The position numbers and the translations under genes are program-made. The notes under the pieces were generated by a model. The model did not search any database, had not been told where the DNA came from, and saw nothing but the letters and a program-made list of their open reading frames with translations. From NCBI RefSeq assembly GCF_900113945.1, contig NZ_FORG01000006.1:212781-276780 (forward strand): 64,000 nucleotides of DNA, given 5' to 3'. Within the stretch, counting starts at the first letter, position 1, and each line of letters starts with the position of its first letter. This DNA comes from Xenorhabdus mauleonii (GTDB lineage Bacteria; Pseudomonadota; Gammaproteobacteria; Enterobacterales; Enterobacteriaceae). Shown piece by piece: positions 35,991-46,924 of this stretch.

Positions 35991-38900
35991 ATGGCTAACA
36001 CAAATAATGAAACCATTAGTTACAAAAATCTCTTTGATGATAATCCAGATCTTTATTGCTTCCCTGAATTACCAGAAACCAACGATGGCCCGCTGGCCTA
36101 TTTGGTTGATCTGTATCAGCAAGTCAGAATGTTTGAAAGTAAAGCCAGCAAAGACGGCACGGGGTTTCTCAATCAGCGGCGTCCCGATATTGAAAAATTG
36201 CTGCTTGATAGTACAAACTTAAATAAAACCGTCAATCTATTGCCGCTTGTCATTGAAGTCCTCGCCGAAAAAGCGAAGAAGCATATCAACCAGCAACAGC
36301 CCTTGACGAATTCACTCGCTGAAATCCATTACCCTCTCTCCTTGCCGTTTCATTTTCCGTTAAAACAAACAACGGCGGTATTGGCTGCAAAAGAGATCCC
36401 CTTGCTGGAACTGATCCAACAAGCCGATAGCAAGTACCCCAATTTTATTGATGGCAACTTGAGTGCCGATTCTCTGCAAACAGCGATGATGGTCAGCAGT
36501 ATGCTGGCACCAAAACTTCAAACGCTGTTGCTGGAAGAATCGCAAAGCAATCAAAAAGATTTCTTTGAGAAATATTTTGGCCTCAAAGGCGAGGCAGCCA
36601 ACGCCGCTGAAATGCTGTCCCGCCTTACCGTATTTACTCAGCAAACCGGGCTGAGTTCCCAAGATGCAGAGAAACTATTTGCAGTTAATGGCATATCCGG
36701 CGATGACACGGTGACACACAGTACCGTCAAGTACTCCGGCAATGTTGCCAAACCTGCCAATGCCGGAACCGAATTTCCTTCCGGTGCTGATTACGTCGCG
36801 TCATACATCAATGCAGGTAAATCACCTGCGCTCTATCTGGAAAAAACAAAAGATACAGAAACAGCCAAAGATGTCATCCAACTGAAAAGTGCCAGTAATG
36901 ATAACTTTGACCGTATCCAACGCTTCCTGCATATTCAAAAAGCGTTGAAACTCAACGCTGAACAGCTTGATTTATTGCTGGCAACTGCACGGAAGGCAGA
37001 AAAACAGACGGGCTATGTGATTACTGAGGCCACACTGCGCACGTTAGGCGTATTCCTGCATTTCCAACACGAGTATGGTGCTACCGCAGAACAATTTGCT
37101 GCGCTTATCGGTCATATCAGCCCCTATGCCCTTGAAGATCAACTCTCTTTCTTTGATAGGCTGTTCAATGCCTCAGGATTGTCACAACAAGCGGCATCTT
37201 CTTCTGTTCTGGTTCTGGATAATCAGCCATTTAAACTCGATGCCACCGATGGGGCAGATGCATTGACTGTCAATCAATTGTGCACGGGATTGAATATTGA
37301 TGATGCGACCTGCCAAGAGTTGCTGAAATTAATCATAAAAGCACAAAATCCGTCGCTAAAAGAAACCGATCCGCTCCCCGATCCGAAACGCTCACTGGAT
37401 ATTGTTTCAGCCCTTTATAGGCTGGTTGCACTACCCAGATTACTGAAATTATCCGTTAAGGAAGGGGTTGAGCTGTTATTGCTCCTGAATCGTGATCATC
37501 CTGACTACCTGCAACAACTGGCCGGTATTCCTATGCTGGCTAAAGATGCCAAACTCGTTGATGTTCTTGATATTCTGATCGCATTCATGAATGCCACACG
37601 GTGGGTTAAGCAACACAAATTAGCCCCTTCAATCCTGAGCTTTTTGCTGACCCCTGCTGTATTGGAAAGCGGTACTTCATTGGAAAACAATACGTCGGCA
37701 GAGATTGAAAATATTGACTGGCTCAACAAGATCAGGGCTGTCATGCCTGACATCAGTAATGCCCTGCTCAGCGAAGATAAAATTGCCTCTGAAATGCAGA
37801 AATTTAAGGCCAAAGAAACGCCCGTAATCTGGATGAAGGCGCTCGCTGAATTAGTCGATGAAAAATCCGGAGTTGTTCTGGTCGAAGATACAGGAAAAAC
37901 ATTAACCGACAAGGTGAGTGAAATTCTAAAAAAATTAGCCAACGATGCTGATTGGAAAGAATACGGTGATACGTGGACTCAAACGTTAACAGCTCTCTTT
38001 ATCAAGACGTTTATTGCCCAGCAAGATCTGTTCATTAATGCCATCAGCCATGCCTTCGATATCGAAAGTTCCCTCTCCATACCATTACTGAAATGGACAG
38101 GAAGCACCCAAGCCGATTTCCTGCTTAATACCCTTGCTCTGGCCCGGCGCTCTGACGATCAAGAACGGAAAAATAAAGCGGTTGTTCTCTGGTATAACCT
38201 CAGCCGGTATGCTGCGATTTGTATTTTATTCAAGTTGACAGAAAAAAGCATAGAGGCACTGATAAAGAACCCCGACTGGTTTAACGTCAATGTCGGTGAA
38301 GATAACACGCTCACTGTTGATTTAATCCTCATTCACCGCCTCAGCCGCTACAGTGATTGGTTGAACTTATTGCCTGAGAATAAAACTGAGGACGACGCGC
38401 TCTATTACCTTCGCCAAGCCAACCAAATTGGGCAAGATCCGTCGGCGTCAAATGCCTGGACAGCCGAAAAAGCGGCGGCCAATCTGGCTGGGTTAATGGG
38501 TTGGTCAGATAAAGAAATCCTCAGGATAGCCACCGATTTTGAGCAAAAAGCGGCACAAAATATCGTTGATATCAGCATCATCATGCGCCTCAAGGTACTG
38601 GCGGAAAAAAGTGAAATATCCGCCCAACCTTTACTGGATGTCGCTAAACTGACTGCACAATCCGGTTATGATGATTGGTATCAAGTCAGCAGTGCCTTGT
38701 TTGCCGCCACTTCTGTCGAGATACAACCGAAACTGGAAGGTGCTTTGAATGAAATCTGGCGGGATGCATTAATCGATTATTTATTGAAACGCTGGGCAAC
38801 ATCTGACGACACATTGCCAACTATCACTACCGTCGATGATCTTTCAAATTATTTTCTGACCGACCTGCAAGTCACCTCCAGCATCAGTACCAGCAAAGTG

Positions 38901-41900
38901 GCTTTTGCAATTGCCAGTCTGCAACGCTACCTGTTCCGTCTGTTCTCCCATCTGGAAATGGACTATGGTGTACAAACTATCAGCAATGAACGAATTGAGC
39001 ACTGGAACCGCAATCTTAGCCAATATGCCCATTGGCAGGCATGGAGAAAACAGGATAACTTTCCTGAAAACTACATTGATCCAACCTCCCGGTTACGTAA
39101 AACCCGTGCCTTTGCCGACTTAGAAAACGATTTAGGTCAAACACGATTAAACAACAGTGTGATCCAAACTGCCATTCTGCGCTATTTAACCGAATTTGAA
39201 CGCATCAGCAATTTGCAATCGATAAGTGGCTACATTGACGGTACTGACCCGAAAAACGATCGCTATCACTTCATCGGTAAAAACAATGCTGAGCCGGTGG
39301 AATATTACTGGCGTACTCTCGATATCAAAATGCGCGATACCAATGATGTCATCAGCCCGTTGGCATGGAGTGAATGGGAAAAAATAACACTCTCGGTGTC
39401 AGGAACTTTACTGGCGCTGCGGCCAATTGTGATTTCTGGCCGACAATATGCCATCTGGGTTGAACGGGAAACCAGCCCATTGATGGGATTGGATCAAAAA
39501 CCGTCAGATTACCGCGCGATCAATCTGAAATTTGCCTATAAGCAAAACAATGGTGAATGGAGTGCACCAAATACCCTCTATCGGTTGGATGGTACTGATG
39601 CCAATGGTGAATACCCCGTAGACTCAAATGGCAAACGTATCGCCGACAAAGAAAACCCTTATCTGAAAAATGAAAAATACAAGCCTGGCTTGATCTCAAT
39701 GGTGATGGTGGATGAGCAACGAGAAAATGACCCGTGGATGGGTGTTTTGTTGTATGACTCAACCAATGAACTTCCCAGTAATTGGAAGAAAAATAAGGAT
39801 TATTTTCTGGAATTACGCGACTTACTGCTGGTAGATAAGAAAACTCTGCCCCTTCCGAAAGAAACCGCCCTTATTTCAGACTGGTACAGGTTATTCAAAA
39901 ATCCGGAAACCCTACAACTTGATTATGCCGGCACAGAAAAGTTTGTCGAGGTTACGTCAGTTGATGATGATCCCGAGCCAATTCTGAATCTGACAGCAAA
40001 ATTAAGTAAGGCCACAAACCAGCTGATTTTGACCGGAACAAATACGCTGATCAAAAGAAATCCAAAAGGGAAAGGCACAACGTTTAAAAACTTTGATGTC
40101 AGTAAATTATTGTCAATATTACCTTCCAATGATTTCACGGGAAGCATCCCTATTGATGAAAATACAAACCCACCTCTTGTAGGAACACTTTCGATACAGG
40201 TGCCTGGCAGTAAAAACAGTCTGAAGACGTTTAACCTTACCTGGAAAGGTGATACCCCACCAGCAACAACATTCAGTGTGAATTATGATGGGATCATTCT
40301 GTTTACGGTATCGCCTAACGAATGGAAAGACAAAAGCGTCACTAAGTTTGCCGATCTTATGTGGTTTAATGGCGCCCCCCTCCAACGAAGCAAGCAATGG
40401 AATCTAACAGAAAATAAGTTGAGTGTCGGAATTGGAGAACAGAAAAAAATGTTTGGGGGTTGGGGATTGACGGTCAGCCCTCAATGGGAATATACAAAAT
40501 CACAATTAACACTACGGGTTAAGTTTCCAAGCGATATTCCCGCTGTATCCAAAGAAGTCGAGCTTAATGGTGATGCCACCACAGGAGAAATTCCCATCTC
40601 CCTTGAGACGAATTTCGATGATCGCTATCACGTTGATTTATATTCAACATTAGAAACCGCTTATTCTAATTCTGATAAGAAAATCGAGTTCACAGGGGAA
40701 GTAGTCAATCGCTACAAGGTCAGCATAAGAGAAAACGACAAGATCCCTGTCATCACCTTACGCAGAAATGACAAACAGGCCCAATACCTGGATATCGAGG
40801 GCTTGAAGTTCCAATCTACCACCGCCATACGGCTGAATACCCTGTTTGGTAAACAATTAGTTGCCCGCGCCACTCAATCCATTGAACGGGTGCTGGCTTG
40901 GGATACGCAATCCTTGCCCGAACCTGAGCTGGACGACAAAACGTCACCGACAAAAGTCGATTTTCACGGTGCCAATGGGCAGTATTTTTGGGAATTATTC
41001 TTCCATCTGCCGTTCTTGGTTGCCTATCGACTCAGAGAAGAACAACGTTTTTACGATTCCAGACGCTGGTTGCTTAACCATCTGTTCGATCCCTATGGCT
41101 CAATACGCATGTGGAATTCCCGCCCCATTATCGAAAATGGGAGCAATCTGCGTCCTTCTGCCAAAGAATACGATCCAGATACAATGGCTTACAGCCAACC
41201 TATTTTTTACCAGAAAGCCCTCTTCCATTTCCAGATCAAGCTCTGGATACAAGAAGGGGATAATCTCTATCGCCAACTCAGCAGAGACAGCCTGAATGAA
41301 GCCAATTTATGCTATCAACAAGCCCTGCAATTGCTGGGAGCATTGCCGGAAGGTTTAAGTATCACACGCTGGCATCCCATCACACTTGAGAATATCAAGA
41401 AAGACTTTCTCCCAGGGGTGCAATCAACCAACATTAACCATTTCGTGTCTCCTTTCAATACCCAATTAATTGAATACCAACAGACAATCAAGAGCCGCCT
41501 CTATAACCTGCGCCATGGCCTGACGCTGGATGGTAAAGTACAGCCACTGCCACTCTATTCAAGTATCGGGGATAGCAGCAGTCTGATACAACGCAATCGT
41601 GGCAATATGCTCAACCAATTGAGTCAGATACCACAACAAATTCCGCCCTATCGTTTCCCATCCATATTAAAGCGTGCCAATGAGGCCGTGCAGCAACTGA
41701 TACAAATGGGACACAGGCTATTTAGTGCAATAGAAAAAGAAACCGATGCAGAACAGGGCGTTCTGGAGCAATCACAGGCACTCCGGCTGTCTGCTTTTAC
41801 CATTGAATTGCAGCAGGAAGCCGTCCAGATTGCCCAACTGGGCAAAGCTACACTGGAAGAAAGCAAAAAGATGGCCCAAGAGCGATATGAACATTATCAC

Positions 41901-43214
41901 CGACTCTACGAACAAAACCTTTCCCCGCTGGAGATAACATCACTCGCCCTCAAGACTGCCTCCAGTGTCACCAAAATGGCCGCAGCGCCCTTCTTTCTTG
42001 CTGCTGCGATTGCAGATACCGTACCTAATATTTACGGATTAGCATTTGGTGGCGCCAAGTATGGGGAAATAGTCCGAAGTGCTGCAATTGTTTCTCAAAC
42101 CACCTCTGAAGAATTAGAGATTATTTCCGATAAACTCGAAAGTGGTGCAGCATATGAACGTCGGCGTCAAGAGTGGGAAATAGAGTATAAACAAGCACAA
42201 AGTGAAATTAATATCATCGACCGTCAGTTACAGGAACAGGAATTACTGATAAAAAGTGCCTCTATCGCCCTGCGGGAAGCAAAAGCACAGCAAGATGCCG
42301 CCCGCGAACTGTATGAGTTTATGACAACGGGCTTCTTGGTTGTACCGACTTATCAGTGGCTGATGGGGCGCCTCGCAGCCCTGTATGCCCCAGCCTATGA
42401 TGCTGTTCTTTCCATGTGTCTGATGGCAGAAGCAAGCTGGCGCTATGAAGTCGGGGATTATCAGCGCGGCAGCTTTATGAAGACCACGGCATGGAATGAT
42501 TCTTATCGTGGCCTGCTGGCGGGGGAATCATTGCAATTGGATCTGCTGCAAATGGAAAATGCATGGTTGCAACGCAATGAACGCCGCATGAACATCAAAA
42601 AGACCCTCTCTTTGGCTGAATTGCTGACTGTAAATGAATTAAGGAATCAAATCGAGAAAAAACAGATGGTCAGCTTTACGCTGAATTCCAAGCTGTTCGA
42701 CGCTAATTATCCCGGCCATTACCTGCGTCAGATTAAACGCATTTCCGTATCGATTTCACTGAATAATTGGACGATTATTCCAGGCGCTTCCTCAGAAATC
42801 AGTGCCGTACTGACCCAGACAGGCAGCTCAACACTGACCAATGCAGATAGTGAGGGCGTGAACTGGCTTTATGACCCCAGCAGAAAAACCGGCAGCAGTA
42901 AAAATATTGTGACCAATTTGCGTGCCCAACAGCAAATCGCCCTCTCTTCCCTGAGTGAAGATGATGGCAGTGCTGCCAAGGATAACTGGTTATACACCCT
43001 GATGTTTGATGATGACCGTTATCTGCCATTTGAAGGAACCGGCGCCATATCGACATGGACACTGGAATTTCCGGACAAGAGAGTTATCGATAAGATATTC
43101 AAAAACACACCGTACATATGGCGCTTGGAGGATATCAACATTCACATCCACTATACCGCCGTGGACGGAGGCAAACAGTTTGCCAAAGCCGTAAAAGATA
43201 AGCTGAACAAATGA
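35991..43214 (+). CDS. Insecticidal Tc toxin A subunit (TcdA/XptA-like)
   Basis: A 2407-residue TcA protein, slightly shorter than TcdA1 (about 2500). The first thousand residues are the alpha-helical shell containing the VRP1-like start (LFDDNPDLYCFPELPE). Residues about 1030-1115 fit the ABC-toxin N domain (AILRYLTEFERISNLQSISG, then DRYHFIGKNNAEPVEYYWR), followed by a neuraminidase-like domain. Residues about 1980-2030 are the hydrophobic pore-tip region (KTASSVTKMAAAPFFLAAAI), flanked by long coiled-coil helices. The last 150 residues are the TcB-binding beta domain (NWTIIPGASSEISAVL, NWLYTLMFDDDRYLPFEG). TcA pentamers bind host cells and inject the TcB-TcC cocoon. No TcB or TcC gene is in this window, so it must use partners encoded elsewhere, or act alone. 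No signal peptide. Confidence 0.94.
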   Translation: MANTNNETISYKNLFDDNPDLYCFPELPETNDGPLAYLVDLYQQVRMFESKASKDGTGFLNQRRPDIEKLLLDSTNLNKTVNLLPLVIEVLAEKAKKHINQQQPLTNSLAEIHYPLSLPFHFPLKQTTAVLAAKEIPLLELIQQADSKYPNFIDGNLSADSLQTAMMVSSMLAPKLQTLLLEESQSNQKDFFEKYFGLKGEAANAAEMLSRLTVFTQQTGLSSQDAEKLFAVNGISGDDTVTHSTVKYSGNVAKPANAGTEFPSGADYVASYINAGKSPALYLEKTKDTETAKDVIQLKSASNDNFDRIQRFLHIQKALKLNAEQLDLLLATARKAEKQTGYVITEATLRTLGVFLHFQHEYGATAEQFAALIGHISPYALEDQLSFFDRLFNASGLSQQAASSSVLVLDNQPFKLDATDGADALTVNQLCTGLNIDDATCQELLKLIIKAQNPSLKETDPLPDPKRSLDIVSALYRLVALPRLLKLSVKEGVELLLLLNRDHPDYLQQLAGIPMLAKDAKLVDVLDILIAFMNATRWVKQHKLAPSILSFLLTPAVLESGTSLENNTSAEIENIDWLNKIRAVMPDISNALLSEDKIASEMQKFKAKETPVIWMKALAELVDEKSGVVLVEDTGKTLTDKVSEILKKLANDADWKEYGDTWTQTLTALFIKTFIAQQDLFINAISHAFDIESSLSIPLLKWTGSTQADFLLNTLALARRSDDQERKNKAVVLWYNLSRYAAICILFKLTEKSIEALIKNPDWFNVNVGEDNTLTVDLILIHRLSRYSDWLNLLPENKTEDDALYYLRQANQIGQDPSASNAWTAEKAAANLAGLMGWSDKEILRIATDFEQKAAQNIVDISIIMRLKVLAEKSEISAQPLLDVAKLTAQSGYDDWYQVSSALFAATSVEIQPKLEGALNEIWRDALIDYLLKRWATSDDTLPTITTVDDLSNYFLTDLQVTSSISTSKVAFAIASLQRYLFRLFSHLEMDYGVQTISNERIEHWNRNLSQYAHWQAWRKQDNFPENYIDPTSRLRKTRAFADLENDLGQTRLNNSVIQTAILRYLTEFERISNLQSISGYIDGTDPKNDRYHFIGKNNAEPVEYYWRTLDIKMRDTNDVISPLAWSEWEKITLSVSGTLLALRPIVISGRQYAIWVERETSPLMGLDQKPSDYRAINLKFAYKQNNGEWSAPNTLYRLDGTDANGEYPVDSNGKRIADKENPYLKNEKYKPGLISMVMVDEQRENDPWMGVLLYDSTNELPSNWKKNKDYFLELRDLLLVDKKTLPLPKETALISDWYRLFKNPETLQLDYAGTEKFVEVTSVDDDPEPILNLTAKLSKATNQLILTGTNTLIKRNPKGKGTTFKNFDVSKLLSILPSNDFTGSIPIDENTNPPLVGTLSIQVPGSKNSLKTFNLTWKGDTPPATTFSVNYDGIILFTVSPNEWKDKSVTKFADLMWFNGAPLQRSKQWNLTENKLSVGIGEQKKMFGGWGLTVSPQWEYTKSQLTLRVKFPSDIPAVSKEVELNGDATTGEIPISLETNFDDRYHVDLYSTLETAYSNSDKKIEFTGEVVNRYKVSIRENDKIPVITLRRNDKQAQYLDIEGLKFQSTTAIRLNTLFGKQLVARATQSIERVLAWDTQSLPEPELDDKTSPTKVDFHGANGQYFWELFFHLPFLVAYRLREEQRFYDSRRWLLNHLFDPYGSIRMWNSRPIIENGSNLRPSAKEYDPDTMAYSQPIFYQKALFHFQIKLWIQEGDNLYRQLSRDSLNEANLCYQQALQLLGALPEGLSITRWHPITLENIKKDFLPGVQSTNINHFVSPFNTQLIEYQQTIKSRLYNLRHGLTLDGKVQPLPLYSSIGDSSSLIQRNRGNMLNQLSQIPQQIPPYRFPSILKRANEAVQQLIQMGHRLFSAIEKETDAEQGVLEQSQALRLSAFTIELQQEAVQIAQLGKATLEESKKMAQERYEHYHRLYEQNLSPLEITSLALKTASSVTKMAAAPFFLAAAIADTVPNIYGLAFGGAKYGEIVRSAAIVSQTTSEELEIISDKLESGAAYERRRQEWEIEYKQAQSEINIIDRQLQEQELLIKSASIALREAKAQQDAARELYEFMTTGFLVVPTYQWLMGRLAALYAPAYDAVLSMCLMAEASWRYEVGDYQRGSFMKTTAWNDSYRGLLAGESLQLDLLQMENAWLQRNERRMNIKKTLSLAELLTVNELRNQIEKKQMVSFTLNSKLFDANYPGHYLRQIKRISVSISLNNWTIIPGASSEISAVLTQTGSSTLTNADSEGVNWLYDPSRKTGSSKNIVTNLRAQQQIALSSLSEDDGSAAKDNWLYTLMFDDDRYLPFEGTGAISTWTLEFPDKRVIDKIFKNTPYIWRLEDINIHIHYTAVDGGKQFAKAVKDKLNK

Positions 43215-43243
43215 TCGTTCAACATTAATAAATAAACGATGAC

Positions 43244-43278
43244 AAAAAAGCCCCGCCAGTTTTCTGACGGGGCTTTTA
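43244..43278. terminator. Bidirectional terminator between the TcA gene and mrcA
   Basis: AAAAAAGCCCCGCCAG-TTTT-CTGACGGGGCTTTT, a GC-rich stem with T-runs on both sides. Confidence 0.92.
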
Positions 43279-43343
43279 CTGTTAGTTAGGATTCGGCAAC
43301 TGACATGATGCTGCTATTGAGCCATCATTCAGAGCAATTTTAA

Positions 43344-45875
43344 TCAGAACAACTCGTGGCTTTCACCGTTTTCGGTCACCGTTGTTCCCACATCCGGCGT
43401 TGCATATTCCGTCGGTTGAGTACCTTCAATGAAATATTCTTTGCGGGTATTGCCGCTTCCATTGGGTAGTTTGCCTGTTGCCCTATCTATCGTGACAGAA
43501 ACAATGCCTTCCGGAGCCTCCATCATTTTCTCAGGAACCCCTTCCAGTGCATCTTTCATGAAATCATCCCAAATGGGCTGAGCTGTTTTCGCGCCACCTT
43601 CACCTTTTAATGCCGGTGTGCGTCCCAGACTTTTGCTGTGCTCATCGAAACCAATCCAGACTGTCGCGACCATATCCGGGCCATAACCGGAGAACCACGC
43701 ATCTTTCGAGCTATTGGTTGTTCCTGTTTTCCCGCCAATATCACGACGTTTTAGATCACGGGCAGCCCGCCATCCTGTCCCCATCCAGCCCGGTTCACCA
43801 AAAACGTTGGTATTCAGGGCATCATGGATCAGGAATGCCAATGGCGTACTGATAACGTGAGGGGCATATTGTTGGTCGTCAAAGTCCGTATTTGCCGAAA
43901 CGCTTTCTAAATCAGACTGAGGCGGCACAGCCGGATCTTGCGGAACATCAGAATGCGCCACATTTTCAATGGAATCCTCAGACAGCTCTATGGAACGCGT
44001 TGTGTCACCATAAATCACCGGAATGTTTGTGCATTGCGGGCAGGCAATTTTAGGCTTGGCTTCAAACAGGACTTTTCCTTCATCGTTCTCGATTGTACTG
44101 ATGAAGTACGGGTCGACCAAATAACCGCCATTTGCCATCACCGCATAACCCCGAACCAACTGCATTGGCGTAAACGAAGGGGAACCCAGAGCCAAAGATT
44201 CCGTGCGGACAACATTCTCACCCGGCAAGCCAAAGCGTTTCAAATAATCAGCCGCATAATCCACGCCCATGGCACGCATGGCACGAACCATCACCACGTT
44301 CTTCGATTGCCCCAAACCTTGACGCAGACGAATTGGCCCATCATAAGTCGGAGGTGAATTCTTCGGACGCCAATCCGTTCCGGCCCCCGCATCCCAACGG
44401 CTGATCGGCGCATCATTCAGCAATGATGCCAGTGTCAGCCCTTTATCCATCGCAGCGGTATACAAGAATGGCTTGATGTTGGAACCAACCTGCCGTAACG
44501 ATTGAGTCACGCGGTTAAATTTACTCAATTCAAAATCAAATCCACCCACCAGTGCGTCTACTGCGCCGTTCATCGGATTGATGGCAACCAATGCCGCATT
44601 AACGTCAGGGATCTGCGCCAGCCACCAGATATCATTGACTTTCCTGATCCAAATTTGTTCTCCCGCCCGGATAACTTCATTGACACTACGCGGTGGTACG
44701 CCTTGCAAACTATCCGTCTTGAATGGGCGAGCCCAACGAACACCTGCCATCGTCAAATCAACCTTGCTGCCATCCACCAGCATCACTTCTGCCTGGCTGG
44801 CGCTCGATTTCGTCACTACCGCTGGCACCAGAGGGCCGTACTTAGGCAACGTTTTCAGCTTATCGATTATCTGTGTTTGGTTCCACGCAGGTTTGCTGGC
44901 TTTCCATAACACTTCTTGTGCACCACGGTAACCGTGGCGGACATCGTAATCAATCACATTGGTACGGACAGCATTCACCGCTGCCAACTGGGTTTTCCGC
45001 GTAATGGTGGTATAAACCTTGTAGCCATCGGTATACGCATTTTCCCCATAACGATTAATCATTTCCTGACGAACCATTTCCGTCAGATAAGGGGCTGAGA
45101 AAGCAATATGCGGTACATGGTAACGGGCAACCAATTTCTCTTCTCTGGCTTCGTCATACTGACGGCGAGTGATATACCCTTCCTCCAGCATCCGCCCCAA
45201 TACCACATTGCGGCGGTTGATCGCCCGATCATAAGAATAAAGCGGGTTAAGTGTTGAAGGCGCTTTCGGCAACCCTGCAATCATTGCCATCTCACTCAGC
45301 GTCAATTCATTGACTGGCTTGCCAAAATAGACATGAGCCGCCGCCCCAACGCCATAAGCACGGTAACCGAGGTAGATCTTGTTGAGATATAACTCAAGAA
45401 TTTCATCCTTGGTTAACAGTTGCTCAATCTTAATCGCCAAAAATGCTTCTTTCGCCTTACGGATCAGCGTTTTTTCCGGGCTAAGGAAAAAGTTTCTCGC
45501 AAGCTGTTGCGTAATGGTACTCGCACCTTGGGAGGCTTGCCCGGATGTCATTACGACGGAAACAGCACGTATCACCCCAATGGGGTCAACACCGTGATGT
45601 TCATAAAAACGGCTATCTTCCGTGGCAATAAAGGCTTTTACCAGCAAGGGAGGCATTTCTGACAAGGTCAGGGGCAAACGGCGTTTTTCACCATATTGGT
45701 CTATTAATTCGCCATCCGCACTGAATACCTGCATTGGGGTCTGTAATCGGACATCCTTTAACGTCGCGACATCGGGTAACTGTGGCTCGATGTATTTGTA
45801 TAAACCAAAAATCGAGGCTGTTCCCAATAAAATGCAAACAACGACAAGGATCAAAAAATACTTTATGAACTTCAC
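43344..45875 (-). CDS. mrcA: Penicillin-binding protein 1A
   Basis: An 843-residue bifunctional peptidoglycan synthase. It has a short cytoplasmic start and one membrane anchor (YFLILVVVCILLGTASIFGL), the glycosyltransferase motif ATEDSRFYEHHGVDPIG and GASTITQQLARNFFLS, an OB-like insert, and the transpeptidase motifs SNIKPFLY (active serine), SKN in GQSKNVVMVRAM and KTGTTNSSKDAW. It is divergent from hofM, as in E. coli. Confidence 0.97.
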   Translation of the reverse strand: MKFIKYFLILVVVCILLGTASIFGLYKYIEPQLPDVATLKDVRLQTPMQVFSADGELIDQYGEKRRLPLTLSEMPPLLVKAFIATEDSRFYEHHGVDPIGVIRAVSVVMTSGQASQGASTITQQLARNFFLSPEKTLIRKAKEAFLAIKIEQLLTKDEILELYLNKIYLGYRAYGVGAAAHVYFGKPVNELTLSEMAMIAGLPKAPSTLNPLYSYDRAINRRNVVLGRMLEEGYITRRQYDEAREEKLVARYHVPHIAFSAPYLTEMVRQEMINRYGENAYTDGYKVYTTITRKTQLAAVNAVRTNVIDYDVRHGYRGAQEVLWKASKPAWNQTQIIDKLKTLPKYGPLVPAVVTKSSASQAEVMLVDGSKVDLTMAGVRWARPFKTDSLQGVPPRSVNEVIRAGEQIWIRKVNDIWWLAQIPDVNAALVAINPMNGAVDALVGGFDFELSKFNRVTQSLRQVGSNIKPFLYTAAMDKGLTLASLLNDAPISRWDAGAGTDWRPKNSPPTYDGPIRLRQGLGQSKNVVMVRAMRAMGVDYAADYLKRFGLPGENVVRTESLALGSPSFTPMQLVRGYAVMANGGYLVDPYFISTIENDEGKVLFEAKPKIACPQCTNIPVIYGDTTRSIELSEDSIENVAHSDVPQDPAVPPQSDLESVSANTDFDDQQYAPHVISTPLAFLIHDALNTNVFGEPGWMGTGWRAARDLKRRDIGGKTGTTNSSKDAWFSGYGPDMVATVWIGFDEHSKSLGRTPALKGEGGAKTAQPIWDDFMKDALEGVPEKMMEAPEGIVSVTIDRATGKLPNGSGNTRKEYFIEGTQPTEYATPDVGTTVTENGESHELF

Positions 45876-46063
45876 CTGAAATTTCTCACGCCATGTTAAT
45901 CGGGCAGTTTATAAACGATCAGTACATAGTATAAAGGACTGTATAAGGGATTCAGTATAAAGGCTATACAGCGCTATGGATATGATCTTTCATGAAGAAG
46001 CGCTTTCATTCAGAACCGCTTTTCGCTAACAACTAATAAATAGTAGATAAGGAAATCTTCTAC

Positions 46064-46924
46064 ATGCATTTGTCTAAATGGTATATCGGACTGGATATCC
46101 AGGATCATTACATTCGCGCCCTTGCTGCCACCAAACGTCGGGATGGCTGGCAACTGCGGAATTGTTGGCAATATCACTTATCAAACGAAATTATCTCAGG
46201 AGGACGGCTGCAACACCCTGAAAAATTACTGCGTATTTTAATACAATGGCGGCAAACTTTACCTAGAAATATTAGCTTAAGATTAGCACTCCCTGTACAG
46301 CAAACCTTACAGAAACAGGTCGCCTTGCCCGGCCAAACGGCATTGCAAGAGCCTGAACTCGGCTGGTTTGTTCATGCAAATGCTGAAAAACAATTCCCCG
46401 TCAGTGAGCTTGCATTGGACTATCGCGTTCATGGCCGGCAAGTTTGCATCAGCGCCACCCGCCAAAGGGATCTCAACCTCTGGCTAAGATTATTGGAGGA
46501 TATCAATTTATCCCCTGATGCCATTGATATTGCGCCCTGTGCGTTGCGTTATGTCGCCAGACAAGCCGGTATTCCTGATAATAGTTGGCTGATCCATAAA
46601 CGCACAACAGATTGGCTATGGGTGTCTCCCGCCAACCACGCATTCAGCTATGGATTGATAGCATTACAACCAGATCTCCATCTGGAGAAAATCATCAATC
46701 AATTACCGGTTACGCCCGAAACAGAAGGTTATGCGGTCTATTACAGTCCGGAAAATGCCACAGACGAGCAGTGTCTCAAGCAAGCTCTTGCACAATGCCC
46801 TACCTGTTCGGTAAATGCGTGGCGACTTTTAACCGCATTCCGCCATTATCAGCCTCCGCTGCCAGAAAAAATGAATGCGTTCATTATCGCCGCAGGTCTT
46901 GCTCTCAGGCCGGATGATCAATGA
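46064..46924 (+). CDS. hofM: HofM, PilM-like DNA-uptake protein
   Basis: A 286-residue cytoplasmic actin-like protein of the PilM family. It begins KWYIGLDIQDHYIRALAATK, the ATPase-fold opening. With HofN, HofO and HofQ it would form the inner-membrane alignment complex of a type IV pilus-like machine used by enterobacteria to take up DNA as food. It overlaps hofN by four bases. Order mrcA/hofM is as in E. coli. Confidence 0.88.
   Translation: MHLSKWYIGLDIQDHYIRALAATKRRDGWQLRNCWQYHLSNEIISGGRLQHPEKLLRILIQWRQTLPRNISLRLALPVQQTLQKQVALPGQTALQEPELGWFVHANAEKQFPVSELALDYRVHGRQVCISATRQRDLNLWLRLLEDINLSPDAIDIAPCALRYVARQAGIPDNSWLIHKRTTDWLWVSPANHAFSYGLIALQPDLHLEKIINQLPVTPETEGYAVYYSPENATDEQCLKQALAQCPTCSVNAWRLLTAFRHYQPPLPEKMNAFIIAAGLALRPDDQ

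Noticed and set aside
43938..44357. Plus-strand frames opposite mrcA (also 44502-44909)
   Set aside because: Antisense shadows of the penicillin-binding protein gene.
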